From contig NZ_LZKU01000211.1 of assembly GCF_001672975.1 (NCBI RefSeq), positions 1 to 40,192 of the forward strand: DNA of 40,192 nt. Reading direction: 5' to 3'. Below, in pieces: positions 8,505-17,500 of this stretch. The position numbers and the translations under genes were made by a program. This stretch comes from Mycobacterium sp. 1465703.0. GTDB lineage: Bacteria > Actinomycetota > Actinomycetes > Mycobacteriales > Mycobacteriaceae. The notes beneath the pieces were generated by a model. It made no database searches and was not told the origin of the DNA. It saw nothing but the letters and a program-made list of their open reading frames with translations. Every line of letters starts with the position of its first letter. Position 1 is the first letter of the stretch.

Positions 8505-10393
8505 TCGGGGGACCGGCGGGCAGCGCCCGCGAAATCGGCCGGGCCGGGGTCCGAAAGCTGTTGCAGCGCACGGGCATCTTCGAGGAGTCGACGTCACCGC
8601 TGCCAACGGACCCGGCCGAAGTCGTCGATTTGCTGGGCGCGCCATGGTATGACGAGCGGCTGGGCAAGCTGGCCCAGGAACTCGGGCGCGATCTGGACAG
8701 CGTGCGCGCTGAGGCCGCCGGCTACCTGCGCGAGATGGCGCCCTCGCTCGACGAGCGGGCGGTGAAGGCCTGGCGCAGCTTCAGCTGCTGGCTGATGCGC
8801 GCCTACGACGTGCTCACCGACGAGGACCAGATCGCCCAGTTGCGTAAGCTGGACCGCAAAGCCACACTGGCGTTTGCCTTTTCGCATCGCTCCTATCTTG
8901 ACGGCCTGTTGCTGCCCGAGGTGATCCAGGCCAACCGGCTCTCGCCCGCGCTCACCTTCGGCGGCGCCAACCTGAATTTCTTCCCGATGGGCGCGTGGGC
9001 CAAGCGCACCGGAACCATCTTCATCCGGCGGCAGACCAAGGACATTCCCGTCTATCGCTTCGTGTTGCGCGCCTATGCCGCGCAACTGGTGCAGAACCAC
9101 GCCAACCTGACCTGGTCCATCGAAGGCGGCCGGACCAGGACTGGCAAGCTGAGGCCGCCGGTGTTCGGAATTCTGCGGTACATCAGCGATGCTGTCGACG
9201 AAATCGATGGACCAGAAGTGTATTTGGTGCCCACTTCGATCGTGTACGACCAGCTGCACGAGGTGGAGGCCATGACCACCGAGGCCTACGGTGCGACGAA
9301 GCGGCCTGAAGACTTTCGTTTCCTGATCCGGCTGGCGCGACAGCAGGGCGAGCGGCTCGGCCGCGCCTATCTCGACTTCGGTGAACCACTGCCGCTGCGC
9401 AAGCGCCTCGAGGAGCTGCGCGCCGAGGAGTTCGGCACCAGCACCCAGATCGAACGCATCGCATTAGACGTCGAACACCGGATCAACCGCGCCACGCCGG
9501 TCACCCCCACCGCGGTGGTGAGCCTGGCCCTGCTGGGCGCCGACCGTTCGCTGTCCATCAGCGAGGTGCTGGCCACGGTGCGACCGTTGGCGAGCTACAT
9601 CGCGGCACGCCACTGGGTGGTGGCCGGGGCGGCCGACCTGACCAATCGTTCCACCATCCGCTGGACTCTGCACCAGTTGGTCGCCTCCGGCGTCGTCAGT
9701 GTCTACGACGCCGGGACCGAACCAGTCTGGGGCATCGGATCTGAGCAGCACCTGGTCGCGGCCTTTTACCGCAACGCGGCCATTCACATCGTGGTAGATC
9801 GCGCCATCGCCGAAACGGCATTGCTGGCCGCCACCGAGGACGCCGAGGGCACGGTCGACGGGCTGGTCCAACCGACTGCCGTCCGCGACGAGGCGCTGAA
9901 ACTGCGCGAATTGCTGAAATTCGAGTTTTTGTTCTCCGCACGCGCGCAATTCGAGAAGGAACTCGCCGACGAGGTGCGCCTGCTCGGGCGGGTGGACGAC
10001 ACCAGCAAGGCGGCCGGCGCTGCCGACGTACGCGGCCTGCTGGAAAAGGCCGACGTGCTGCTGGCGCACCTTGTGCTGCGCCCGTTCCTCGACGCGTACC
10101 ACATCGTCGCCGACCGGCTCGCCGATTACGACGACGAATCCTTCGACGAGGACGCGTTTCTCGCCGAGTGCCTCGAGGTGGGCAAGCAGTGGGAGCTGCA
10201 ACGCAGGATCGCCAGCGCCGAGTCAAGGTCGATGGAGTTGTTCAAGACCGCGTTGCGACTGGCCCGGCATCGTGAACTGTTGGACGGCGTCGAGAACCCG
10301 GATATTGCGCGGCGGCGTCGTGAGTTCGCCGACGAGGTCGCCACCGCCGTCCGGCGGGTGAATACCATTGCGGAGCTGGCCGGAGCGCGCTGA
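8501..10393 (+). CDS. plsB1: Glycerol-3-phosphate acyltransferase PlsB1
   Basis: Acyl-CoA:sn-glycerol-3-phosphate 1-O-acyltransferase, first step of phosphatidic acid synthesis, 630 residues (Mtb Rv1551 is about 621). The acyltransferase motif HX4D is HRSYLD with H129 and D134. Motif III is seen in WSIEGGRTRTGKLRPP (substrate phosphate binding), and motif IV in VYLVPTSIVYDQLHE. A PlsB-type C-terminal domain of about 300 residues follows, as in E. coli PlsB. No strong transmembrane segment is obvious; a peripheral membrane position is likely. It is translated with fadD11 through a 4-base overlap. No close downstream partner: 136 bases separate it from the GGDEF gene. Confidence 0.93.
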   Translation: MIGGPAGSAREIGRAGVRKLLQRTGIFEESTSPLPTDPAEVVDLLGAPWYDERLGKLAQELGRDLDSVRAEAAGYLREMAPSLDERAVKAWRSFSCWLMRAYDVLTDEDQIAQLRKLDRKATLAFAFSHRSYLDGLLLPEVIQANRLSPALTFGGANLNFFPMGAWAKRTGTIFIRRQTKDIPVYRFVLRAYAAQLVQNHANLTWSIEGGRTRTGKLRPPVFGILRYISDAVDEIDGPEVYLVPTSIVYDQLHEVEAMTTEAYGATKRPEDFRFLIRLARQQGERLGRAYLDFGEPLPLRKRLEELRAEEFGTSTQIERIALDVEHRINRATPVTPTAVVSLALLGADRSLSISEVLATVRPLASYIAARHWVVAGAADLTNRSTIRWTLHQLVASGVVSVYDAGTEPVWGIGSEQHLVAAFYRNAAIHIVVDRAIAETALLAATEDAEGTVDGLVQPTAVRDEALKLRELLKFEFLFSARAQFEKELADEVRLLGRVDDTSKAAGAADVRGLLEKADVLLAHLVLRPFLDAYHIVADRLADYDDESFDEDAFLAECLEVGKQWELQRRIASAESRSMELFKTALRLARHRELLDGVENPDIARRRREFADEVATAVRRVNTIAELAGAR

Positions 10394-10529
10394 TCACCCT
10401 TGTCGCCAAGCTGGGCGAGCTGGTGCCCGCGGATACCCTATCCTCAGTTGCGGATGCCAGGACTACAAATGAACGTATCGTCGGGCCGTCAGGTGGCATT
10501 CGAGTCCAGCCGGTAAGGGGACACACGAG

Positions 10530-11636
10530 ATGCCGAGCCTTTCCAGCGTCGTGCGCTCAGCGGCTTCCTGGTGGGAGCAGCCCGACCACTTCGACTGGTT
10601 GTCGGGCTACCTCGCGACACAGGATCTGCAGCGTCTTGTCCGCTGCACGCTGGCCGCCGCCACCATTCTGTTGAGTGCGAACACCGTCAGCATGCAGTGG
10701 AGCCCGGGTGGGTCGTCGCGGCCGGTGGGGTTGGCTGCGGCATTGGGCGCCGCCGCGGTGTGCCTGGCAACCGCCGGGCTGTGGATACGCCGGTGGCCGA
10801 GCTGCCGGCAATCCGTGTGCTACGTGGCCATTTCCGATGTCGGTATCGCGATCGCCTGCCTGAGCTACCGCGACGCGCTCCTCGGTCTGGCCGGATGCAT
10901 CACCTTCGCCGTGCTCGGCGGCTATATCGCGTTTTTCCACAGGCCGCGGATCTTGGCCGCACACTTGGGCGTCGCGCTGGGTACGGCCGTCGCACTCCTT
11001 GCGATGCAGGGAATGAGGAGCGGTGACTGGGTCGCGGCCGCGTGCACCTTCTCGGTGGTCGTGGTGGGCATACTGGCCGTGCCGATGACCACTCAGGTGC
11101 TTGTTCATCGTTTGACCGTCGACGTTGCCGTCTCTGATGTGGATCCGCTGTGCGGGTTGTTGAACCGGCGAGGATTTTATCGGCGCTGCGCTGAATTGCT
11201 CGCCGGCGCAACGCACCTGGCTGCGCAATATCTGGCGGTCACCATGGTCGACCTGGATCAGTTCAAACGGCTCAACGACGCCCTCGGTCACGCGGTCGGT
11301 GATCGCGCCCTGGTCGCCGTCGCCGAGATCCTCCAACGCCACCACGACGGGGCGGTCGTGGCACGCATCGGTGGCGAGGAGTTCCTCGTCGCCGAAGTTG
11401 CTGACCACCCTGACAGGGCGGAATCCGCTGAGCGGCTGCGGCGCGCCATCGCCGATTCCCCGTTTGGCCTCACCGCCAGCATCGGAGTGGTCAGCGCACT
11501 GGTACACCCGGGGTGGATCGCGACCGCCCGTGATGTGATCGACGAGTTGATCCGGTGCGCCGACATCGCGATGTACGAGGCAAAACGCTCCGGCGGCAAC
11601 CAAATTCGAAACCGACTGGCCTCGGTAGGCAGTTAA
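10530..11636 (+). CDS. Membrane GGDEF protein, probable diguanylate cyclase
   Basis: A 368-residue protein with about six hydrophobic segments between residues 35 and 195, followed by a GGDEF domain. The signature is GGEEF at 281-285, an active variant. Upstream, DPLCGLLNRRGF stands for the usual DxLTGLxNRR and VDLDQFKRLND carries the Mg-binding Asp and substrate-binding Asn. The catalytic set looks complete, so synthesis of c-di-GMP from two GTP is expected. The inhibitory I-site RxxD is not in register: RHHD sits seven residues before GGEEF instead of five. No EAL domain is present. The membrane part is MASE-like but I cannot assign a signal. There is no counterpart at this locus in Mtb. 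The ATG lacks a strong Shine-Dalgarno sequence. Confidence 0.88.
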   Translation: MPSLSSVVRSAASWWEQPDHFDWLSGYLATQDLQRLVRCTLAAATILLSANTVSMQWSPGGSSRPVGLAAALGAAAVCLATAGLWIRRWPSCRQSVCYVAISDVGIAIACLSYRDALLGLAGCITFAVLGGYIAFFHRPRILAAHLGVALGTAVALLAMQGMRSGDWVAAACTFSVVVVGILAVPMTTQVLVHRLTVDVAVSDVDPLCGLLNRRGFYRRCAELLAGATHLAAQYLAVTMVDLDQFKRLNDALGHAVGDRALVAVAEILQRHHDGAVVARIGGEEFLVAEVADHPDRAESAERLRRAIADSPFGLTASIGVVSALVHPGWIATARDVIDELIRCADIAMYEAKRSGGNQIRNRLASVGS

Positions 11637-11642
11637 GCCAGG

Positions 11643-12064
11643 CTAGCTCCCAGGCCTCGACATCTCGGGATACGGACCACTGACGGGTGTCGCTGACGTC
11701 ATGATCTGGTCGATCGTGGCCAGGTCGTGTCGGAGAGCACGAGCTCGGTTGCGCGGACGCTGTCTTCCAGGTAATTGAGATGCTGTGCGCCAACGACGGC
11801 GACGTGCACGCCGGGTTGCGCCAGTGCCCACGCGATAGCCAATTGGCTGATCGTCGCGCCGAGGTCAGCGGCCAAACGCTCAAGCCGCGCAACGATTTCC
11901 AGGTTATGCAGAAAGCCGCTGCCGCTGAAGATGTCACTGCGACCCCGCCAGTCCCCGGCGGCGAAGGTGGTGTCAGGCTTGACCGTCCCGGTGAGTAAAC
12001 CGTGGGCTAACAGTCCGTAAACCATCACCCCGATGTCGCGGGTGCGGCAATAAGGCAGCAACCC
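11643..12064 (-). pseudogene. Aldo/keto reductase remnant, N-truncated and frameshifted
   Basis: Minus-strand translation gives the C-terminal half of an aldo/keto reductase: LLPYCRTRDIGVMVYG, LAHGLLTGT, then QLAIAWALAQPGVHVAVVGA, the NADPH-binding end of the barrel. The first half, with the catalytic Asp/Tyr/Lys/His, is missing; nothing similar precedes it at 12065-12227. Near base 11726 the frame changes: the first frame runs off after VLSDT, and DLATIDQIM continues in the next frame to a normal-looking C-terminus ending at TAG 11643-11645. A one-base deletion explains this. The gene is dead and lies at one edge of the accessory block, consistent with past deletion or rearrangement. Confidence 0.8.
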
Positions 12065-12227
12065 AACTGTGTCCCGAACAAACCCGTTGCAGCGGAACCG
12101 ACTCCGCTCGGTATCTTTCTTGGTCGTCGACATGTGTCGCAGCACAGACTAGAAACTTGTTAGGTTGCAGAACGAGCGTTCCGATGGGGATGCTGGAATC
12201 CGGGTGACCGGCGAAGCGAGGATGTGA

Positions 12228-13013
12228 ATGAGTGAGGAAGCCAGTGAGCAGTCGCGCCCATTGATCGGGTACGTCACCCATGACATCGCGCCGCCGATCA
12301 GCCCCGCTCCGATCGGCCGGACGTGGATGTCAGAGATACGGCAAGGGTGGCCGCACCGGTGTTTGCCGATGCTGATCGCCAACCAGAGCGGCTGGGAGGT
12401 GCGCAACCGGAACGCGTTCACCGCGACCTGGATGGGTGGGAATGACCGCACGAATCTGATGATCGCGCCCGACACGCGCGAGAGCGGTCAGTTCCTGCCC
12501 TCCAGCCACTTCGGCTACGGCATCTTGACCTGGCACCTGCCGATCCTGTTTCGCACCCCGCCGGGATATAACTTGTTGGTCCGCGGGCCGGCCAACTATC
12601 CGAAAGACGCGATTTCTCCGTTGGAAGGCATCGTCGAAACCGATTGGTCCAGCTCGAGTTTCAGCATGAACTGGAAGTTCACCCGCGAGTTCATGCCGGT
12701 GCGCTTCGAGGTCGACGAGCCGATCTGCATGATCGTGCCGCAACGCCGGGCCGAGCTGGAGGAGTTCGCCCCCGAACTCCGGCCTATCGAGTCCGATGAA
12801 GAGCTGCACCGCAAGCACGAGTACTTCCTGGGCTCGCGTGGCGCGCTCGGCCGCGAACAGGAAGCCGCGGCCGGCGCCGAGAACGAGAAGGTGCCGTGGC
12901 AAGGCGATTACACCCGGGGCCGGCACAGCGACGGCGAGCCCGGCGCCGACGATCACCAGACGCGCCGCCGTCTCCGGTCGTTCGTCACGCACCAACCCGA
13001 GAAGAAGGCCTAG
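12228..13013 (+). CDS. DUF6065-like protein of unknown function
   Basis: A 261-residue soluble protein that I match from memory to the uncharacterised DUF6065 family. The conserved-looking core includes HRCLPMLIANQSGWE, SHFGYGILTWHLPILFRTPP, GYNLLVRGPANYPKDAISP, LEGIVETDWS and SFSMNWKFTR. These segments are dense in Trp, Pro, Gly and Asn and suggest a cupin- or jelly-roll-like beta sandwich, but this is a guess. The C-terminal 60 residues are charged and low-complexity (Glu/Ala/Arg) and probably disordered. No signal peptide. It is followed 7 bases later by the convergent monooxygenase stop. No counterpart in the Mtb interval; acquisition by transfer is likely but not shown by base composition. 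Confidence 0.75.
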   Translation: MSEEASEQSRPLIGYVTHDIAPPISPAPIGRTWMSEIRQGWPHRCLPMLIANQSGWEVRNRNAFTATWMGGNDRTNLMIAPDTRESGQFLPSSHFGYGILTWHLPILFRTPPGYNLLVRGPANYPKDAISPLEGIVETDWSSSSFSMNWKFTREFMPVRFEVDEPICMIVPQRRAELEEFAPELRPIESDEELHRKHEYFLGSRGALGREQEAAAGAENEKVPWQGDYTRGRHSDGEPGADDHQTRRRLRSFVTHQPEKKA

Positions 13014-13020
13014 GGTCAGA

Positions 13021-14486
<1,466 letters not shown>

Positions 14487-14490
<4 letters not shown>

Positions 14491-14894
14491 CGGATCGCTC
14501 CTTCCGGATCGGTGTACCAGCGACGGATGTCGCCGGGGGTGGCTTGCGCTGCCCGGTTGAAGACGAAGCGGCAGCCGGGCTGGGTGGTGTGCGCGGCGTT
14601 GACGATCGACTCGAACAGCAGGGTGTTGCCGGCGACCAGGCGAATGCCGGCGCCGATCAACACGGCGTCGTAGTGGTTGGCTTGCAGCCACTCGCGGGCT
14701 TTGTCGGAGCCGGCGGTGCCGACGTCGATCAGGCAGTTGTCCACGTGGTAGCCGGCGGCGCGCAGGCCCGCGACGTTGTCGTCGTTGGCGGCTCGCAGCG
14801 TCTCCTTGGACAGGCCGGCGAACTGGGCGAATTCCGGCGACGAGTAGTCGATCACGTCGGGATCGAGCCCGATTTGGATGACGGTCACGGTCAT
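14487..14894 (-). CDS. Uncharacterised 135-residue protein, partner of the monooxygenase
   Basis: Not assigned to any family I know. The 135-residue protein begins MTVTVIQIGLDPDVIDYSS and has an alternating strand/helix pattern with VDNCLIDVGTAG and HYDAVLIGAGIRL, which suggests a small Rossmann-like or flavodoxin-like alpha/beta fold. GLDP, GTAG and GAGIR are glycine turns that could hold a phosphate. No signal peptide or membrane segment. The start is supported by GGAGG seven or so bases before ATG 14894. The stop overlaps the monooxygenase start by 4 bases, so the two proteins are made in step and probably act together. The TetR operators lie just upstream. It could be a helper, reductase-like or isomerase subunit; no function should be transferred. 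Confidence 0.8.
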
Positions 14895-14918
14895 GGCTTT
14901 GCCTCCTCGATGAAGCGA

Positions 14919-14934
14919 TTCAACAACTGTTGAA
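14919..14934. promoter_or_regulatory. TetR operator O1
   Basis: TTCAACAACTGTTGAA is a near-perfect dyad TCAACA-nn-TGTTGA. It is the inverted copy of O2, centre-to-centre about 43 bp (four helical turns). O1 falls at the predicted transcription start of the monooxygenase operon, a typical blocking position. Confidence 0.8.
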
Positions 14935-14937
14935 ATC

Positions 14938-14966
14938 AACGTAAGCCCAGCCTCTGGCAATGTCAA
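14938..14966 (-). promoter_or_regulatory. Sigma-70-type promoter of the monooxygenase operon
   Basis: On the minus strand, TTGACA (14961-14966) is followed after exactly 17 bp by TACGTT (14938-14943). This is a perfect -35 and a good -10. The -35 is overlapped by operator O2 and the expected start point by O1, so a repressor bound at both would shut the promoter completely. Confidence 0.72.
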
Positions 14967-14977
14967 CAGTTGTTGAA
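14963..14977. promoter_or_regulatory. TetR operator O2
   Basis: TCAACAGTTGTTGAA carries the same TCAACA-nn-TGTTGA dyad as O1 in reverse orientation. It overlaps the -35 of the minus-strand operon and lies just before the -10 (14979-14984) of the tetR gene, so it can serve both repression and autoregulation. Confidence 0.8.
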
Positions 14978-14978
14978 C

Positions 14979-14984
14979 TAGAAT
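14979..14984 (+). promoter_or_regulatory. Candidate -10 element of the tetR gene
   Basis: TAGAAT lies 7 nt before the ATG at 14992, which predicts a leaderless transcript. Only a weak -35 can be seen. Operator O2 ends immediately before it. Confidence 0.55.
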
Positions 14985-14991
14985 TTCAGCC

Positions 14992-15549
14992 ATGCCCGGT
15001 AAGGCTCGCGACGGCAAAGTCACCCGCGCGACGATTCTGAGTGCGGCCCGCACCCTGTTCTCCGCCCACGGCTTCGAGCGGACCACCATCCGTGCGGTGG
15101 CGGCCGAGGCCGGCGTCGATCCCGCACTCGTCATGCACTATTTCGGCAACAAGGCCGAATTGTTCGCCGCGGTCTCGCGGCTCGAGATCACCTTCCCCGA
15201 CCTCACCGACGTCGCCCCGGAACGCCTCGCCGACGTCCTGGTGCCGTTTTTGGTGCGGGTGTGGGATCCGGGCGGGTCGTTTTTGCCGCTGCTGCGCGCG
15301 GCCGCCACCAACCGGGCCGCCGCCGAGGCGCTACTGGAACTGTTCGTCGAAAAGGTCGCCCCGGCGCTGGCCACCGTCACACCCGACCGCGCCGCCGAGC
15401 GGACCGCGATGGTGGGGTCGCAGGTGTTGGGAATTGCGATGGCGCGCAACGTCGTTGGAGTGCCCGCGCTGGTCGCGATGGATGACGCGACGCTGACCGA
15501 ATGGCTGCGTCCGGTGCTCGCCCACTACCTCACCGGCGCGGCGCCGTGA
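14992..15549 (+). CDS. TetR-family transcriptional repressor
   Basis: A 185-residue TetR regulator. The helix-turn-helix is clear: ATILSAARTLFSAHGFERTT, then IRAVAAEAGVDPALVMHYF and GNKAELF (residues about 12-60). The C-terminal two thirds form the variable ligand-binding helices, rich in Ala and Leu with PLLRAAATN and AMVGSQVLGIAMARNVVGVPAL, as in TetR_C-type mycobacterial regulators. It is divergent from the monooxygenase operon with 97 bases between; the two inverted TCAACA-nn-TGTTGA boxes there are almost certainly its operators. The ligand is presumably the monooxygenase substrate or product. It might correspond to Mtb Rv1556 by position, but I cannot confirm orthology. Confidence 0.9.
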   Translation: MPGKARDGKVTRATILSAARTLFSAHGFERTTIRAVAAEAGVDPALVMHYFGNKAELFAAVSRLEITFPDLTDVAPERLADVLVPFLVRVWDPGGSFLPLLRAAATNRAAAEALLELFVEKVAPALATVTPDRAAERTAMVGSQVLGIAMARNVVGVPALVAMDDATLTEWLRPVLAHYLTGAAP

Positions 15550-15570
15550 TCGCCGGGCCGCAGCGGGAGC

Positions 15571-15634
15571 GCATGGCTTGCGCCCGCCTGGTAGCGACAA
15601 CGGTTGTCGCTGAAAGGCGGGCAATCGACCATGC
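15571..15634. repeat. Palindromic repeat, short relative of the element at 1-219
   Basis: An almost loopless palindrome. The core AGCGACAAC-G-GTTGTCGCT (15593-15611) is perfect, and the arms continue outward through GCCCGCCT/AGGCGGGC to GCATGG/CCATGC with a few mismatches and one bulge. The right half, read in reverse complement from CATGGTC to AGCGACAAC, matches the right arm of the 1-219 element at about 27 of 31 positions (identical blocks CATGGTC, TGCCCGCCTTT and AGCGACAAC). The whole can fold as a single hairpin of about 30 paired bases. It lies between the tetR stop and the Rv1558-like gene. It could also stop transcription from tetR, but no U-tract follows. Confidence 0.88.
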
Positions 15635-15716
15635 GTTCACCTTGTCGTGACCGCTGGGGTGGATGCGGCTACGGCGGCCACGACCGGGGAGGCGGCGGGA
15701 CCGCGAAAGCCGCGCT

Positions 15717-15722
15717 TAGAGT
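15717..15722 (+). promoter_or_regulatory. Candidate -10 element of the Rv1558-like gene
   Basis: TAGAGT is 7 nt before the ATG at 15730, fitting the leaderless TAnnnT-N7-ATG pattern common in mycobacteria. No -35 is clear. This also supports choosing ATG 15730 over longer in-frame starts upstream. Confidence 0.5.
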
Positions 15723-15729
15723 TGGGGAC

Positions 15730-16167
15730 ATGCCGCTAGAAGGGGAGTACCTGCCGAGCCCATTGGATTGGTCTCGCGAGCAAGCTGAAAAATACGCCGA
15801 GTCGGGGGGCGCCGAGGCCGCCGACATGAAGGGCAAGCCGATCATCCTGCTGACCACGGTCGGCGCCAAGACCGGCAAGCTCCGCAAGACGCCGCTGATG
15901 CGGGTCGAACATGACGGCCAATACGCGGTCGTCGCCTCACTGGGCGGGGCGCCGAAGCACCCGGTCTGGTATCACAACATCAAGAAGAACCCCCGCGTCG
16001 AATTGCAGGACGGCTCGGTGACCCGCGATTACGACGCCCGCGAGGTCTTCGGCGATGAGAAGGCCACCTGGTGGGAGCGTGCCGTCGAGGCGTGGCCGGA
16101 CTACGCGGAGTATCAGACCAAGACCGACCGGCAGATCCCGGTGTTCGTGCTGACCCCGGTCGACTGA
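15730..16167 (+). CDS. Deazaflavin (F420)-dependent nitroreductase-family protein, Rv1558 orthologue
   Basis: A 145-residue member of the Ddn-like F420-dependent family, matching Mtb Rv1558 (about 148 residues) in size and in its place before ilvA. The family signature is visible as [25 protein letters not shown] (here given in overlapping parts: [18 protein letters not shown]), then [22 protein letters not shown], where F420 phosphates and ring are held. Ddn-family members reduce quinones or nitroimidazoles with F420H2. The physiological substrate is not known, and quinone reduction for oxidative protection is the usual proposal. Soluble, possibly membrane-associated. Likely transcribed from its own promoter 7 nt upstream. 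Confidence 0.92.
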   Translation: MPLEGEYLPSPLDWSREQAEKYAESGGAEAADMKGKPIILLTTVGAKTGKLRKTPLMRVEHDGQYAVVASLGGAPKHPVWYHNIKKNPRVELQDGSVTRDYDAREVFGDEKATWWERAVEAWPDYAEYQTKTDRQIPVFVLTPVD

Positions 16168-16205
16168 ATTCCGGGGTTGGTCGGCCGTCATGGCACCATT
16201 AGTCA

Positions 16206-17489
16206 GTGTCCGCCGAATTGAGCCAGAGCCCGCGCGTCTCGCCGTTAACCGCGGCTGACATCGACAGCGCGGCCAAGCGGATCGCCGCGGTGGTCACGCC
16301 GACCCCGTTGCAGTTCAGCGACCGGTTGTCGGCGATCACCGGCGCGAAGGTCTACCTCAAGCGCGAGGACCTGCAGATCGTGCGCTCGTACAAGCTGCGC
16401 GGCGCCTACAACCTGCTGGTCCAGCTGTCCGAGGCCGAACTGGCCGCGGGCGTGGTGTGCTCGTCGGCGGGCAACCACGCACAGGGCTTCGCCTTCGCGT
16501 GCCGGATGCTGCAGGTTCACGGCCGCGTCTATGTGCCGGCCAAGACGCCCATGCAGAAGCGGGACCGGATCCGCTATCACGGCGGCGACTTCATCGACCT
16601 GATCGTGGGCGGCAGCACCTACGATCTCGCCGCCGACGCGGCCCGGGCCGATGTGGAGAGCACCGGCGCCACCTTGGTGCCGCCCTATGACGATCTGCGC
16701 ACCATCGCGGGCCAGGGCACCATCGCCGTCGAACTGCTCGATCAATTGGACGACGAGCCGGATCTGGTGGTGGTACCGGTGGGCGGCGGCGGCTGCATCG
16801 CCGGCATCACCACGTATCTCGCCGAGCGGACGAACAACACGTCGGTGCTCGGCGTCGAGCCGGCCGGCGCCGCGGCGATGATGGCCGCATTGTCCGCGGG
16901 TGAGCCGGTGGCACTGGATCACGTCGACCAGTTCGTCGACGGCGCCGCGGTGCGGCGGGCGGGAGACCTGACCTACGCCGCGCTGGCGGCCGCCGGCGAC
17001 ATGGTGTCGATCACCGCCGTCGACGAGGGGGCGGTGTGCACCGCGATGCTTGACCTGTACCAGAACGAGGGCATCATCGCCGAACCCGCGGGCGCGCTCT
17101 CGGTCACCGGTTTGCTCGACGCCGACATCGAACCCGGTTCGACGGTGGTATGCCTGATTTCGGGTGGCAACAACGACGTGTCGCGCTACGGCGAAGTGCT
17201 CGAACGCTCGCTGGTGCACCTCGGTCTCAAGCACTACTTCCTGGTGGATTTCCCGCAGGAGCCCGGCGCGCTGCGCCGGTTCCTCGACACCGTGCTCGGA
17301 CCCAACGACGACATCACCCTGTTCGAGTACGTCAAGCGCAACAACCGGGAGACCGGTGAGGCGCTGGTCGGCATCCAGCTGGGATCCTCGGCCGACCTGG
17401 ACGGGCTGCTGGCCCGGATGCGTGCGACGGAGCTGCACGTCGAGACGCTGAAACCGGGCTCGCCGGCCTACCGCTACCTGCTGCTCTAG
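16206..17489 (+). CDS. ilvA: Threonine dehydratase (threonine ammonia-lyase), biosynthetic
   Basis: PLP enzyme that deaminates L-threonine to 2-oxobutanoate, the committed step of isoleucine synthesis; 427 residues (Mtb IlvA 429). The PLP lysine is K63 in VRSYKLRGAYN. SSAGNHAQG forms the substrate loop, and VPVGGGGCIAG is the glycine-rich phosphate clamp. The C-terminal 90 residues (HYFLVDFPQEPGALRRF onward) form one ACT-like regulatory domain for isoleucine feedback, the short actinobacterial form rather than the two-domain E. coli form. GTG start at 16206. The PAP2 gene begins 11 bases after its stop. Confidence 0.96.
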   Translation: MSAELSQSPRVSPLTAADIDSAAKRIAAVVTPTPLQFSDRLSAITGAKVYLKREDLQIVRSYKLRGAYNLLVQLSEAELAAGVVCSSAGNHAQGFAFACRMLQVHGRVYVPAKTPMQKRDRIRYHGGDFIDLIVGGSTYDLAADAARADVESTGATLVPPYDDLRTIAGQGTIAVELLDQLDDEPDLVVVPVGGGGCIAGITTYLAERTNNTSVLGVEPAGAAAMMAALSAGEPVALDHVDQFVDGAAVRRAGDLTYAALAAAGDMVSITAVDEGAVCTAMLDLYQNEGIIAEPAGALSVTGLLDADIEPGSTVVCLISGGNNDVSRYGEVLERSLVHLGLKHYFLVDFPQEPGALRRFLDTVLGPNDDITLFEYVKRNNRETGEALVGIQLGSSADLDGLLARMRATELHVETLKPGSPAYRYLLL

Positions 17490-17500
17490 CCTGGCGATAC

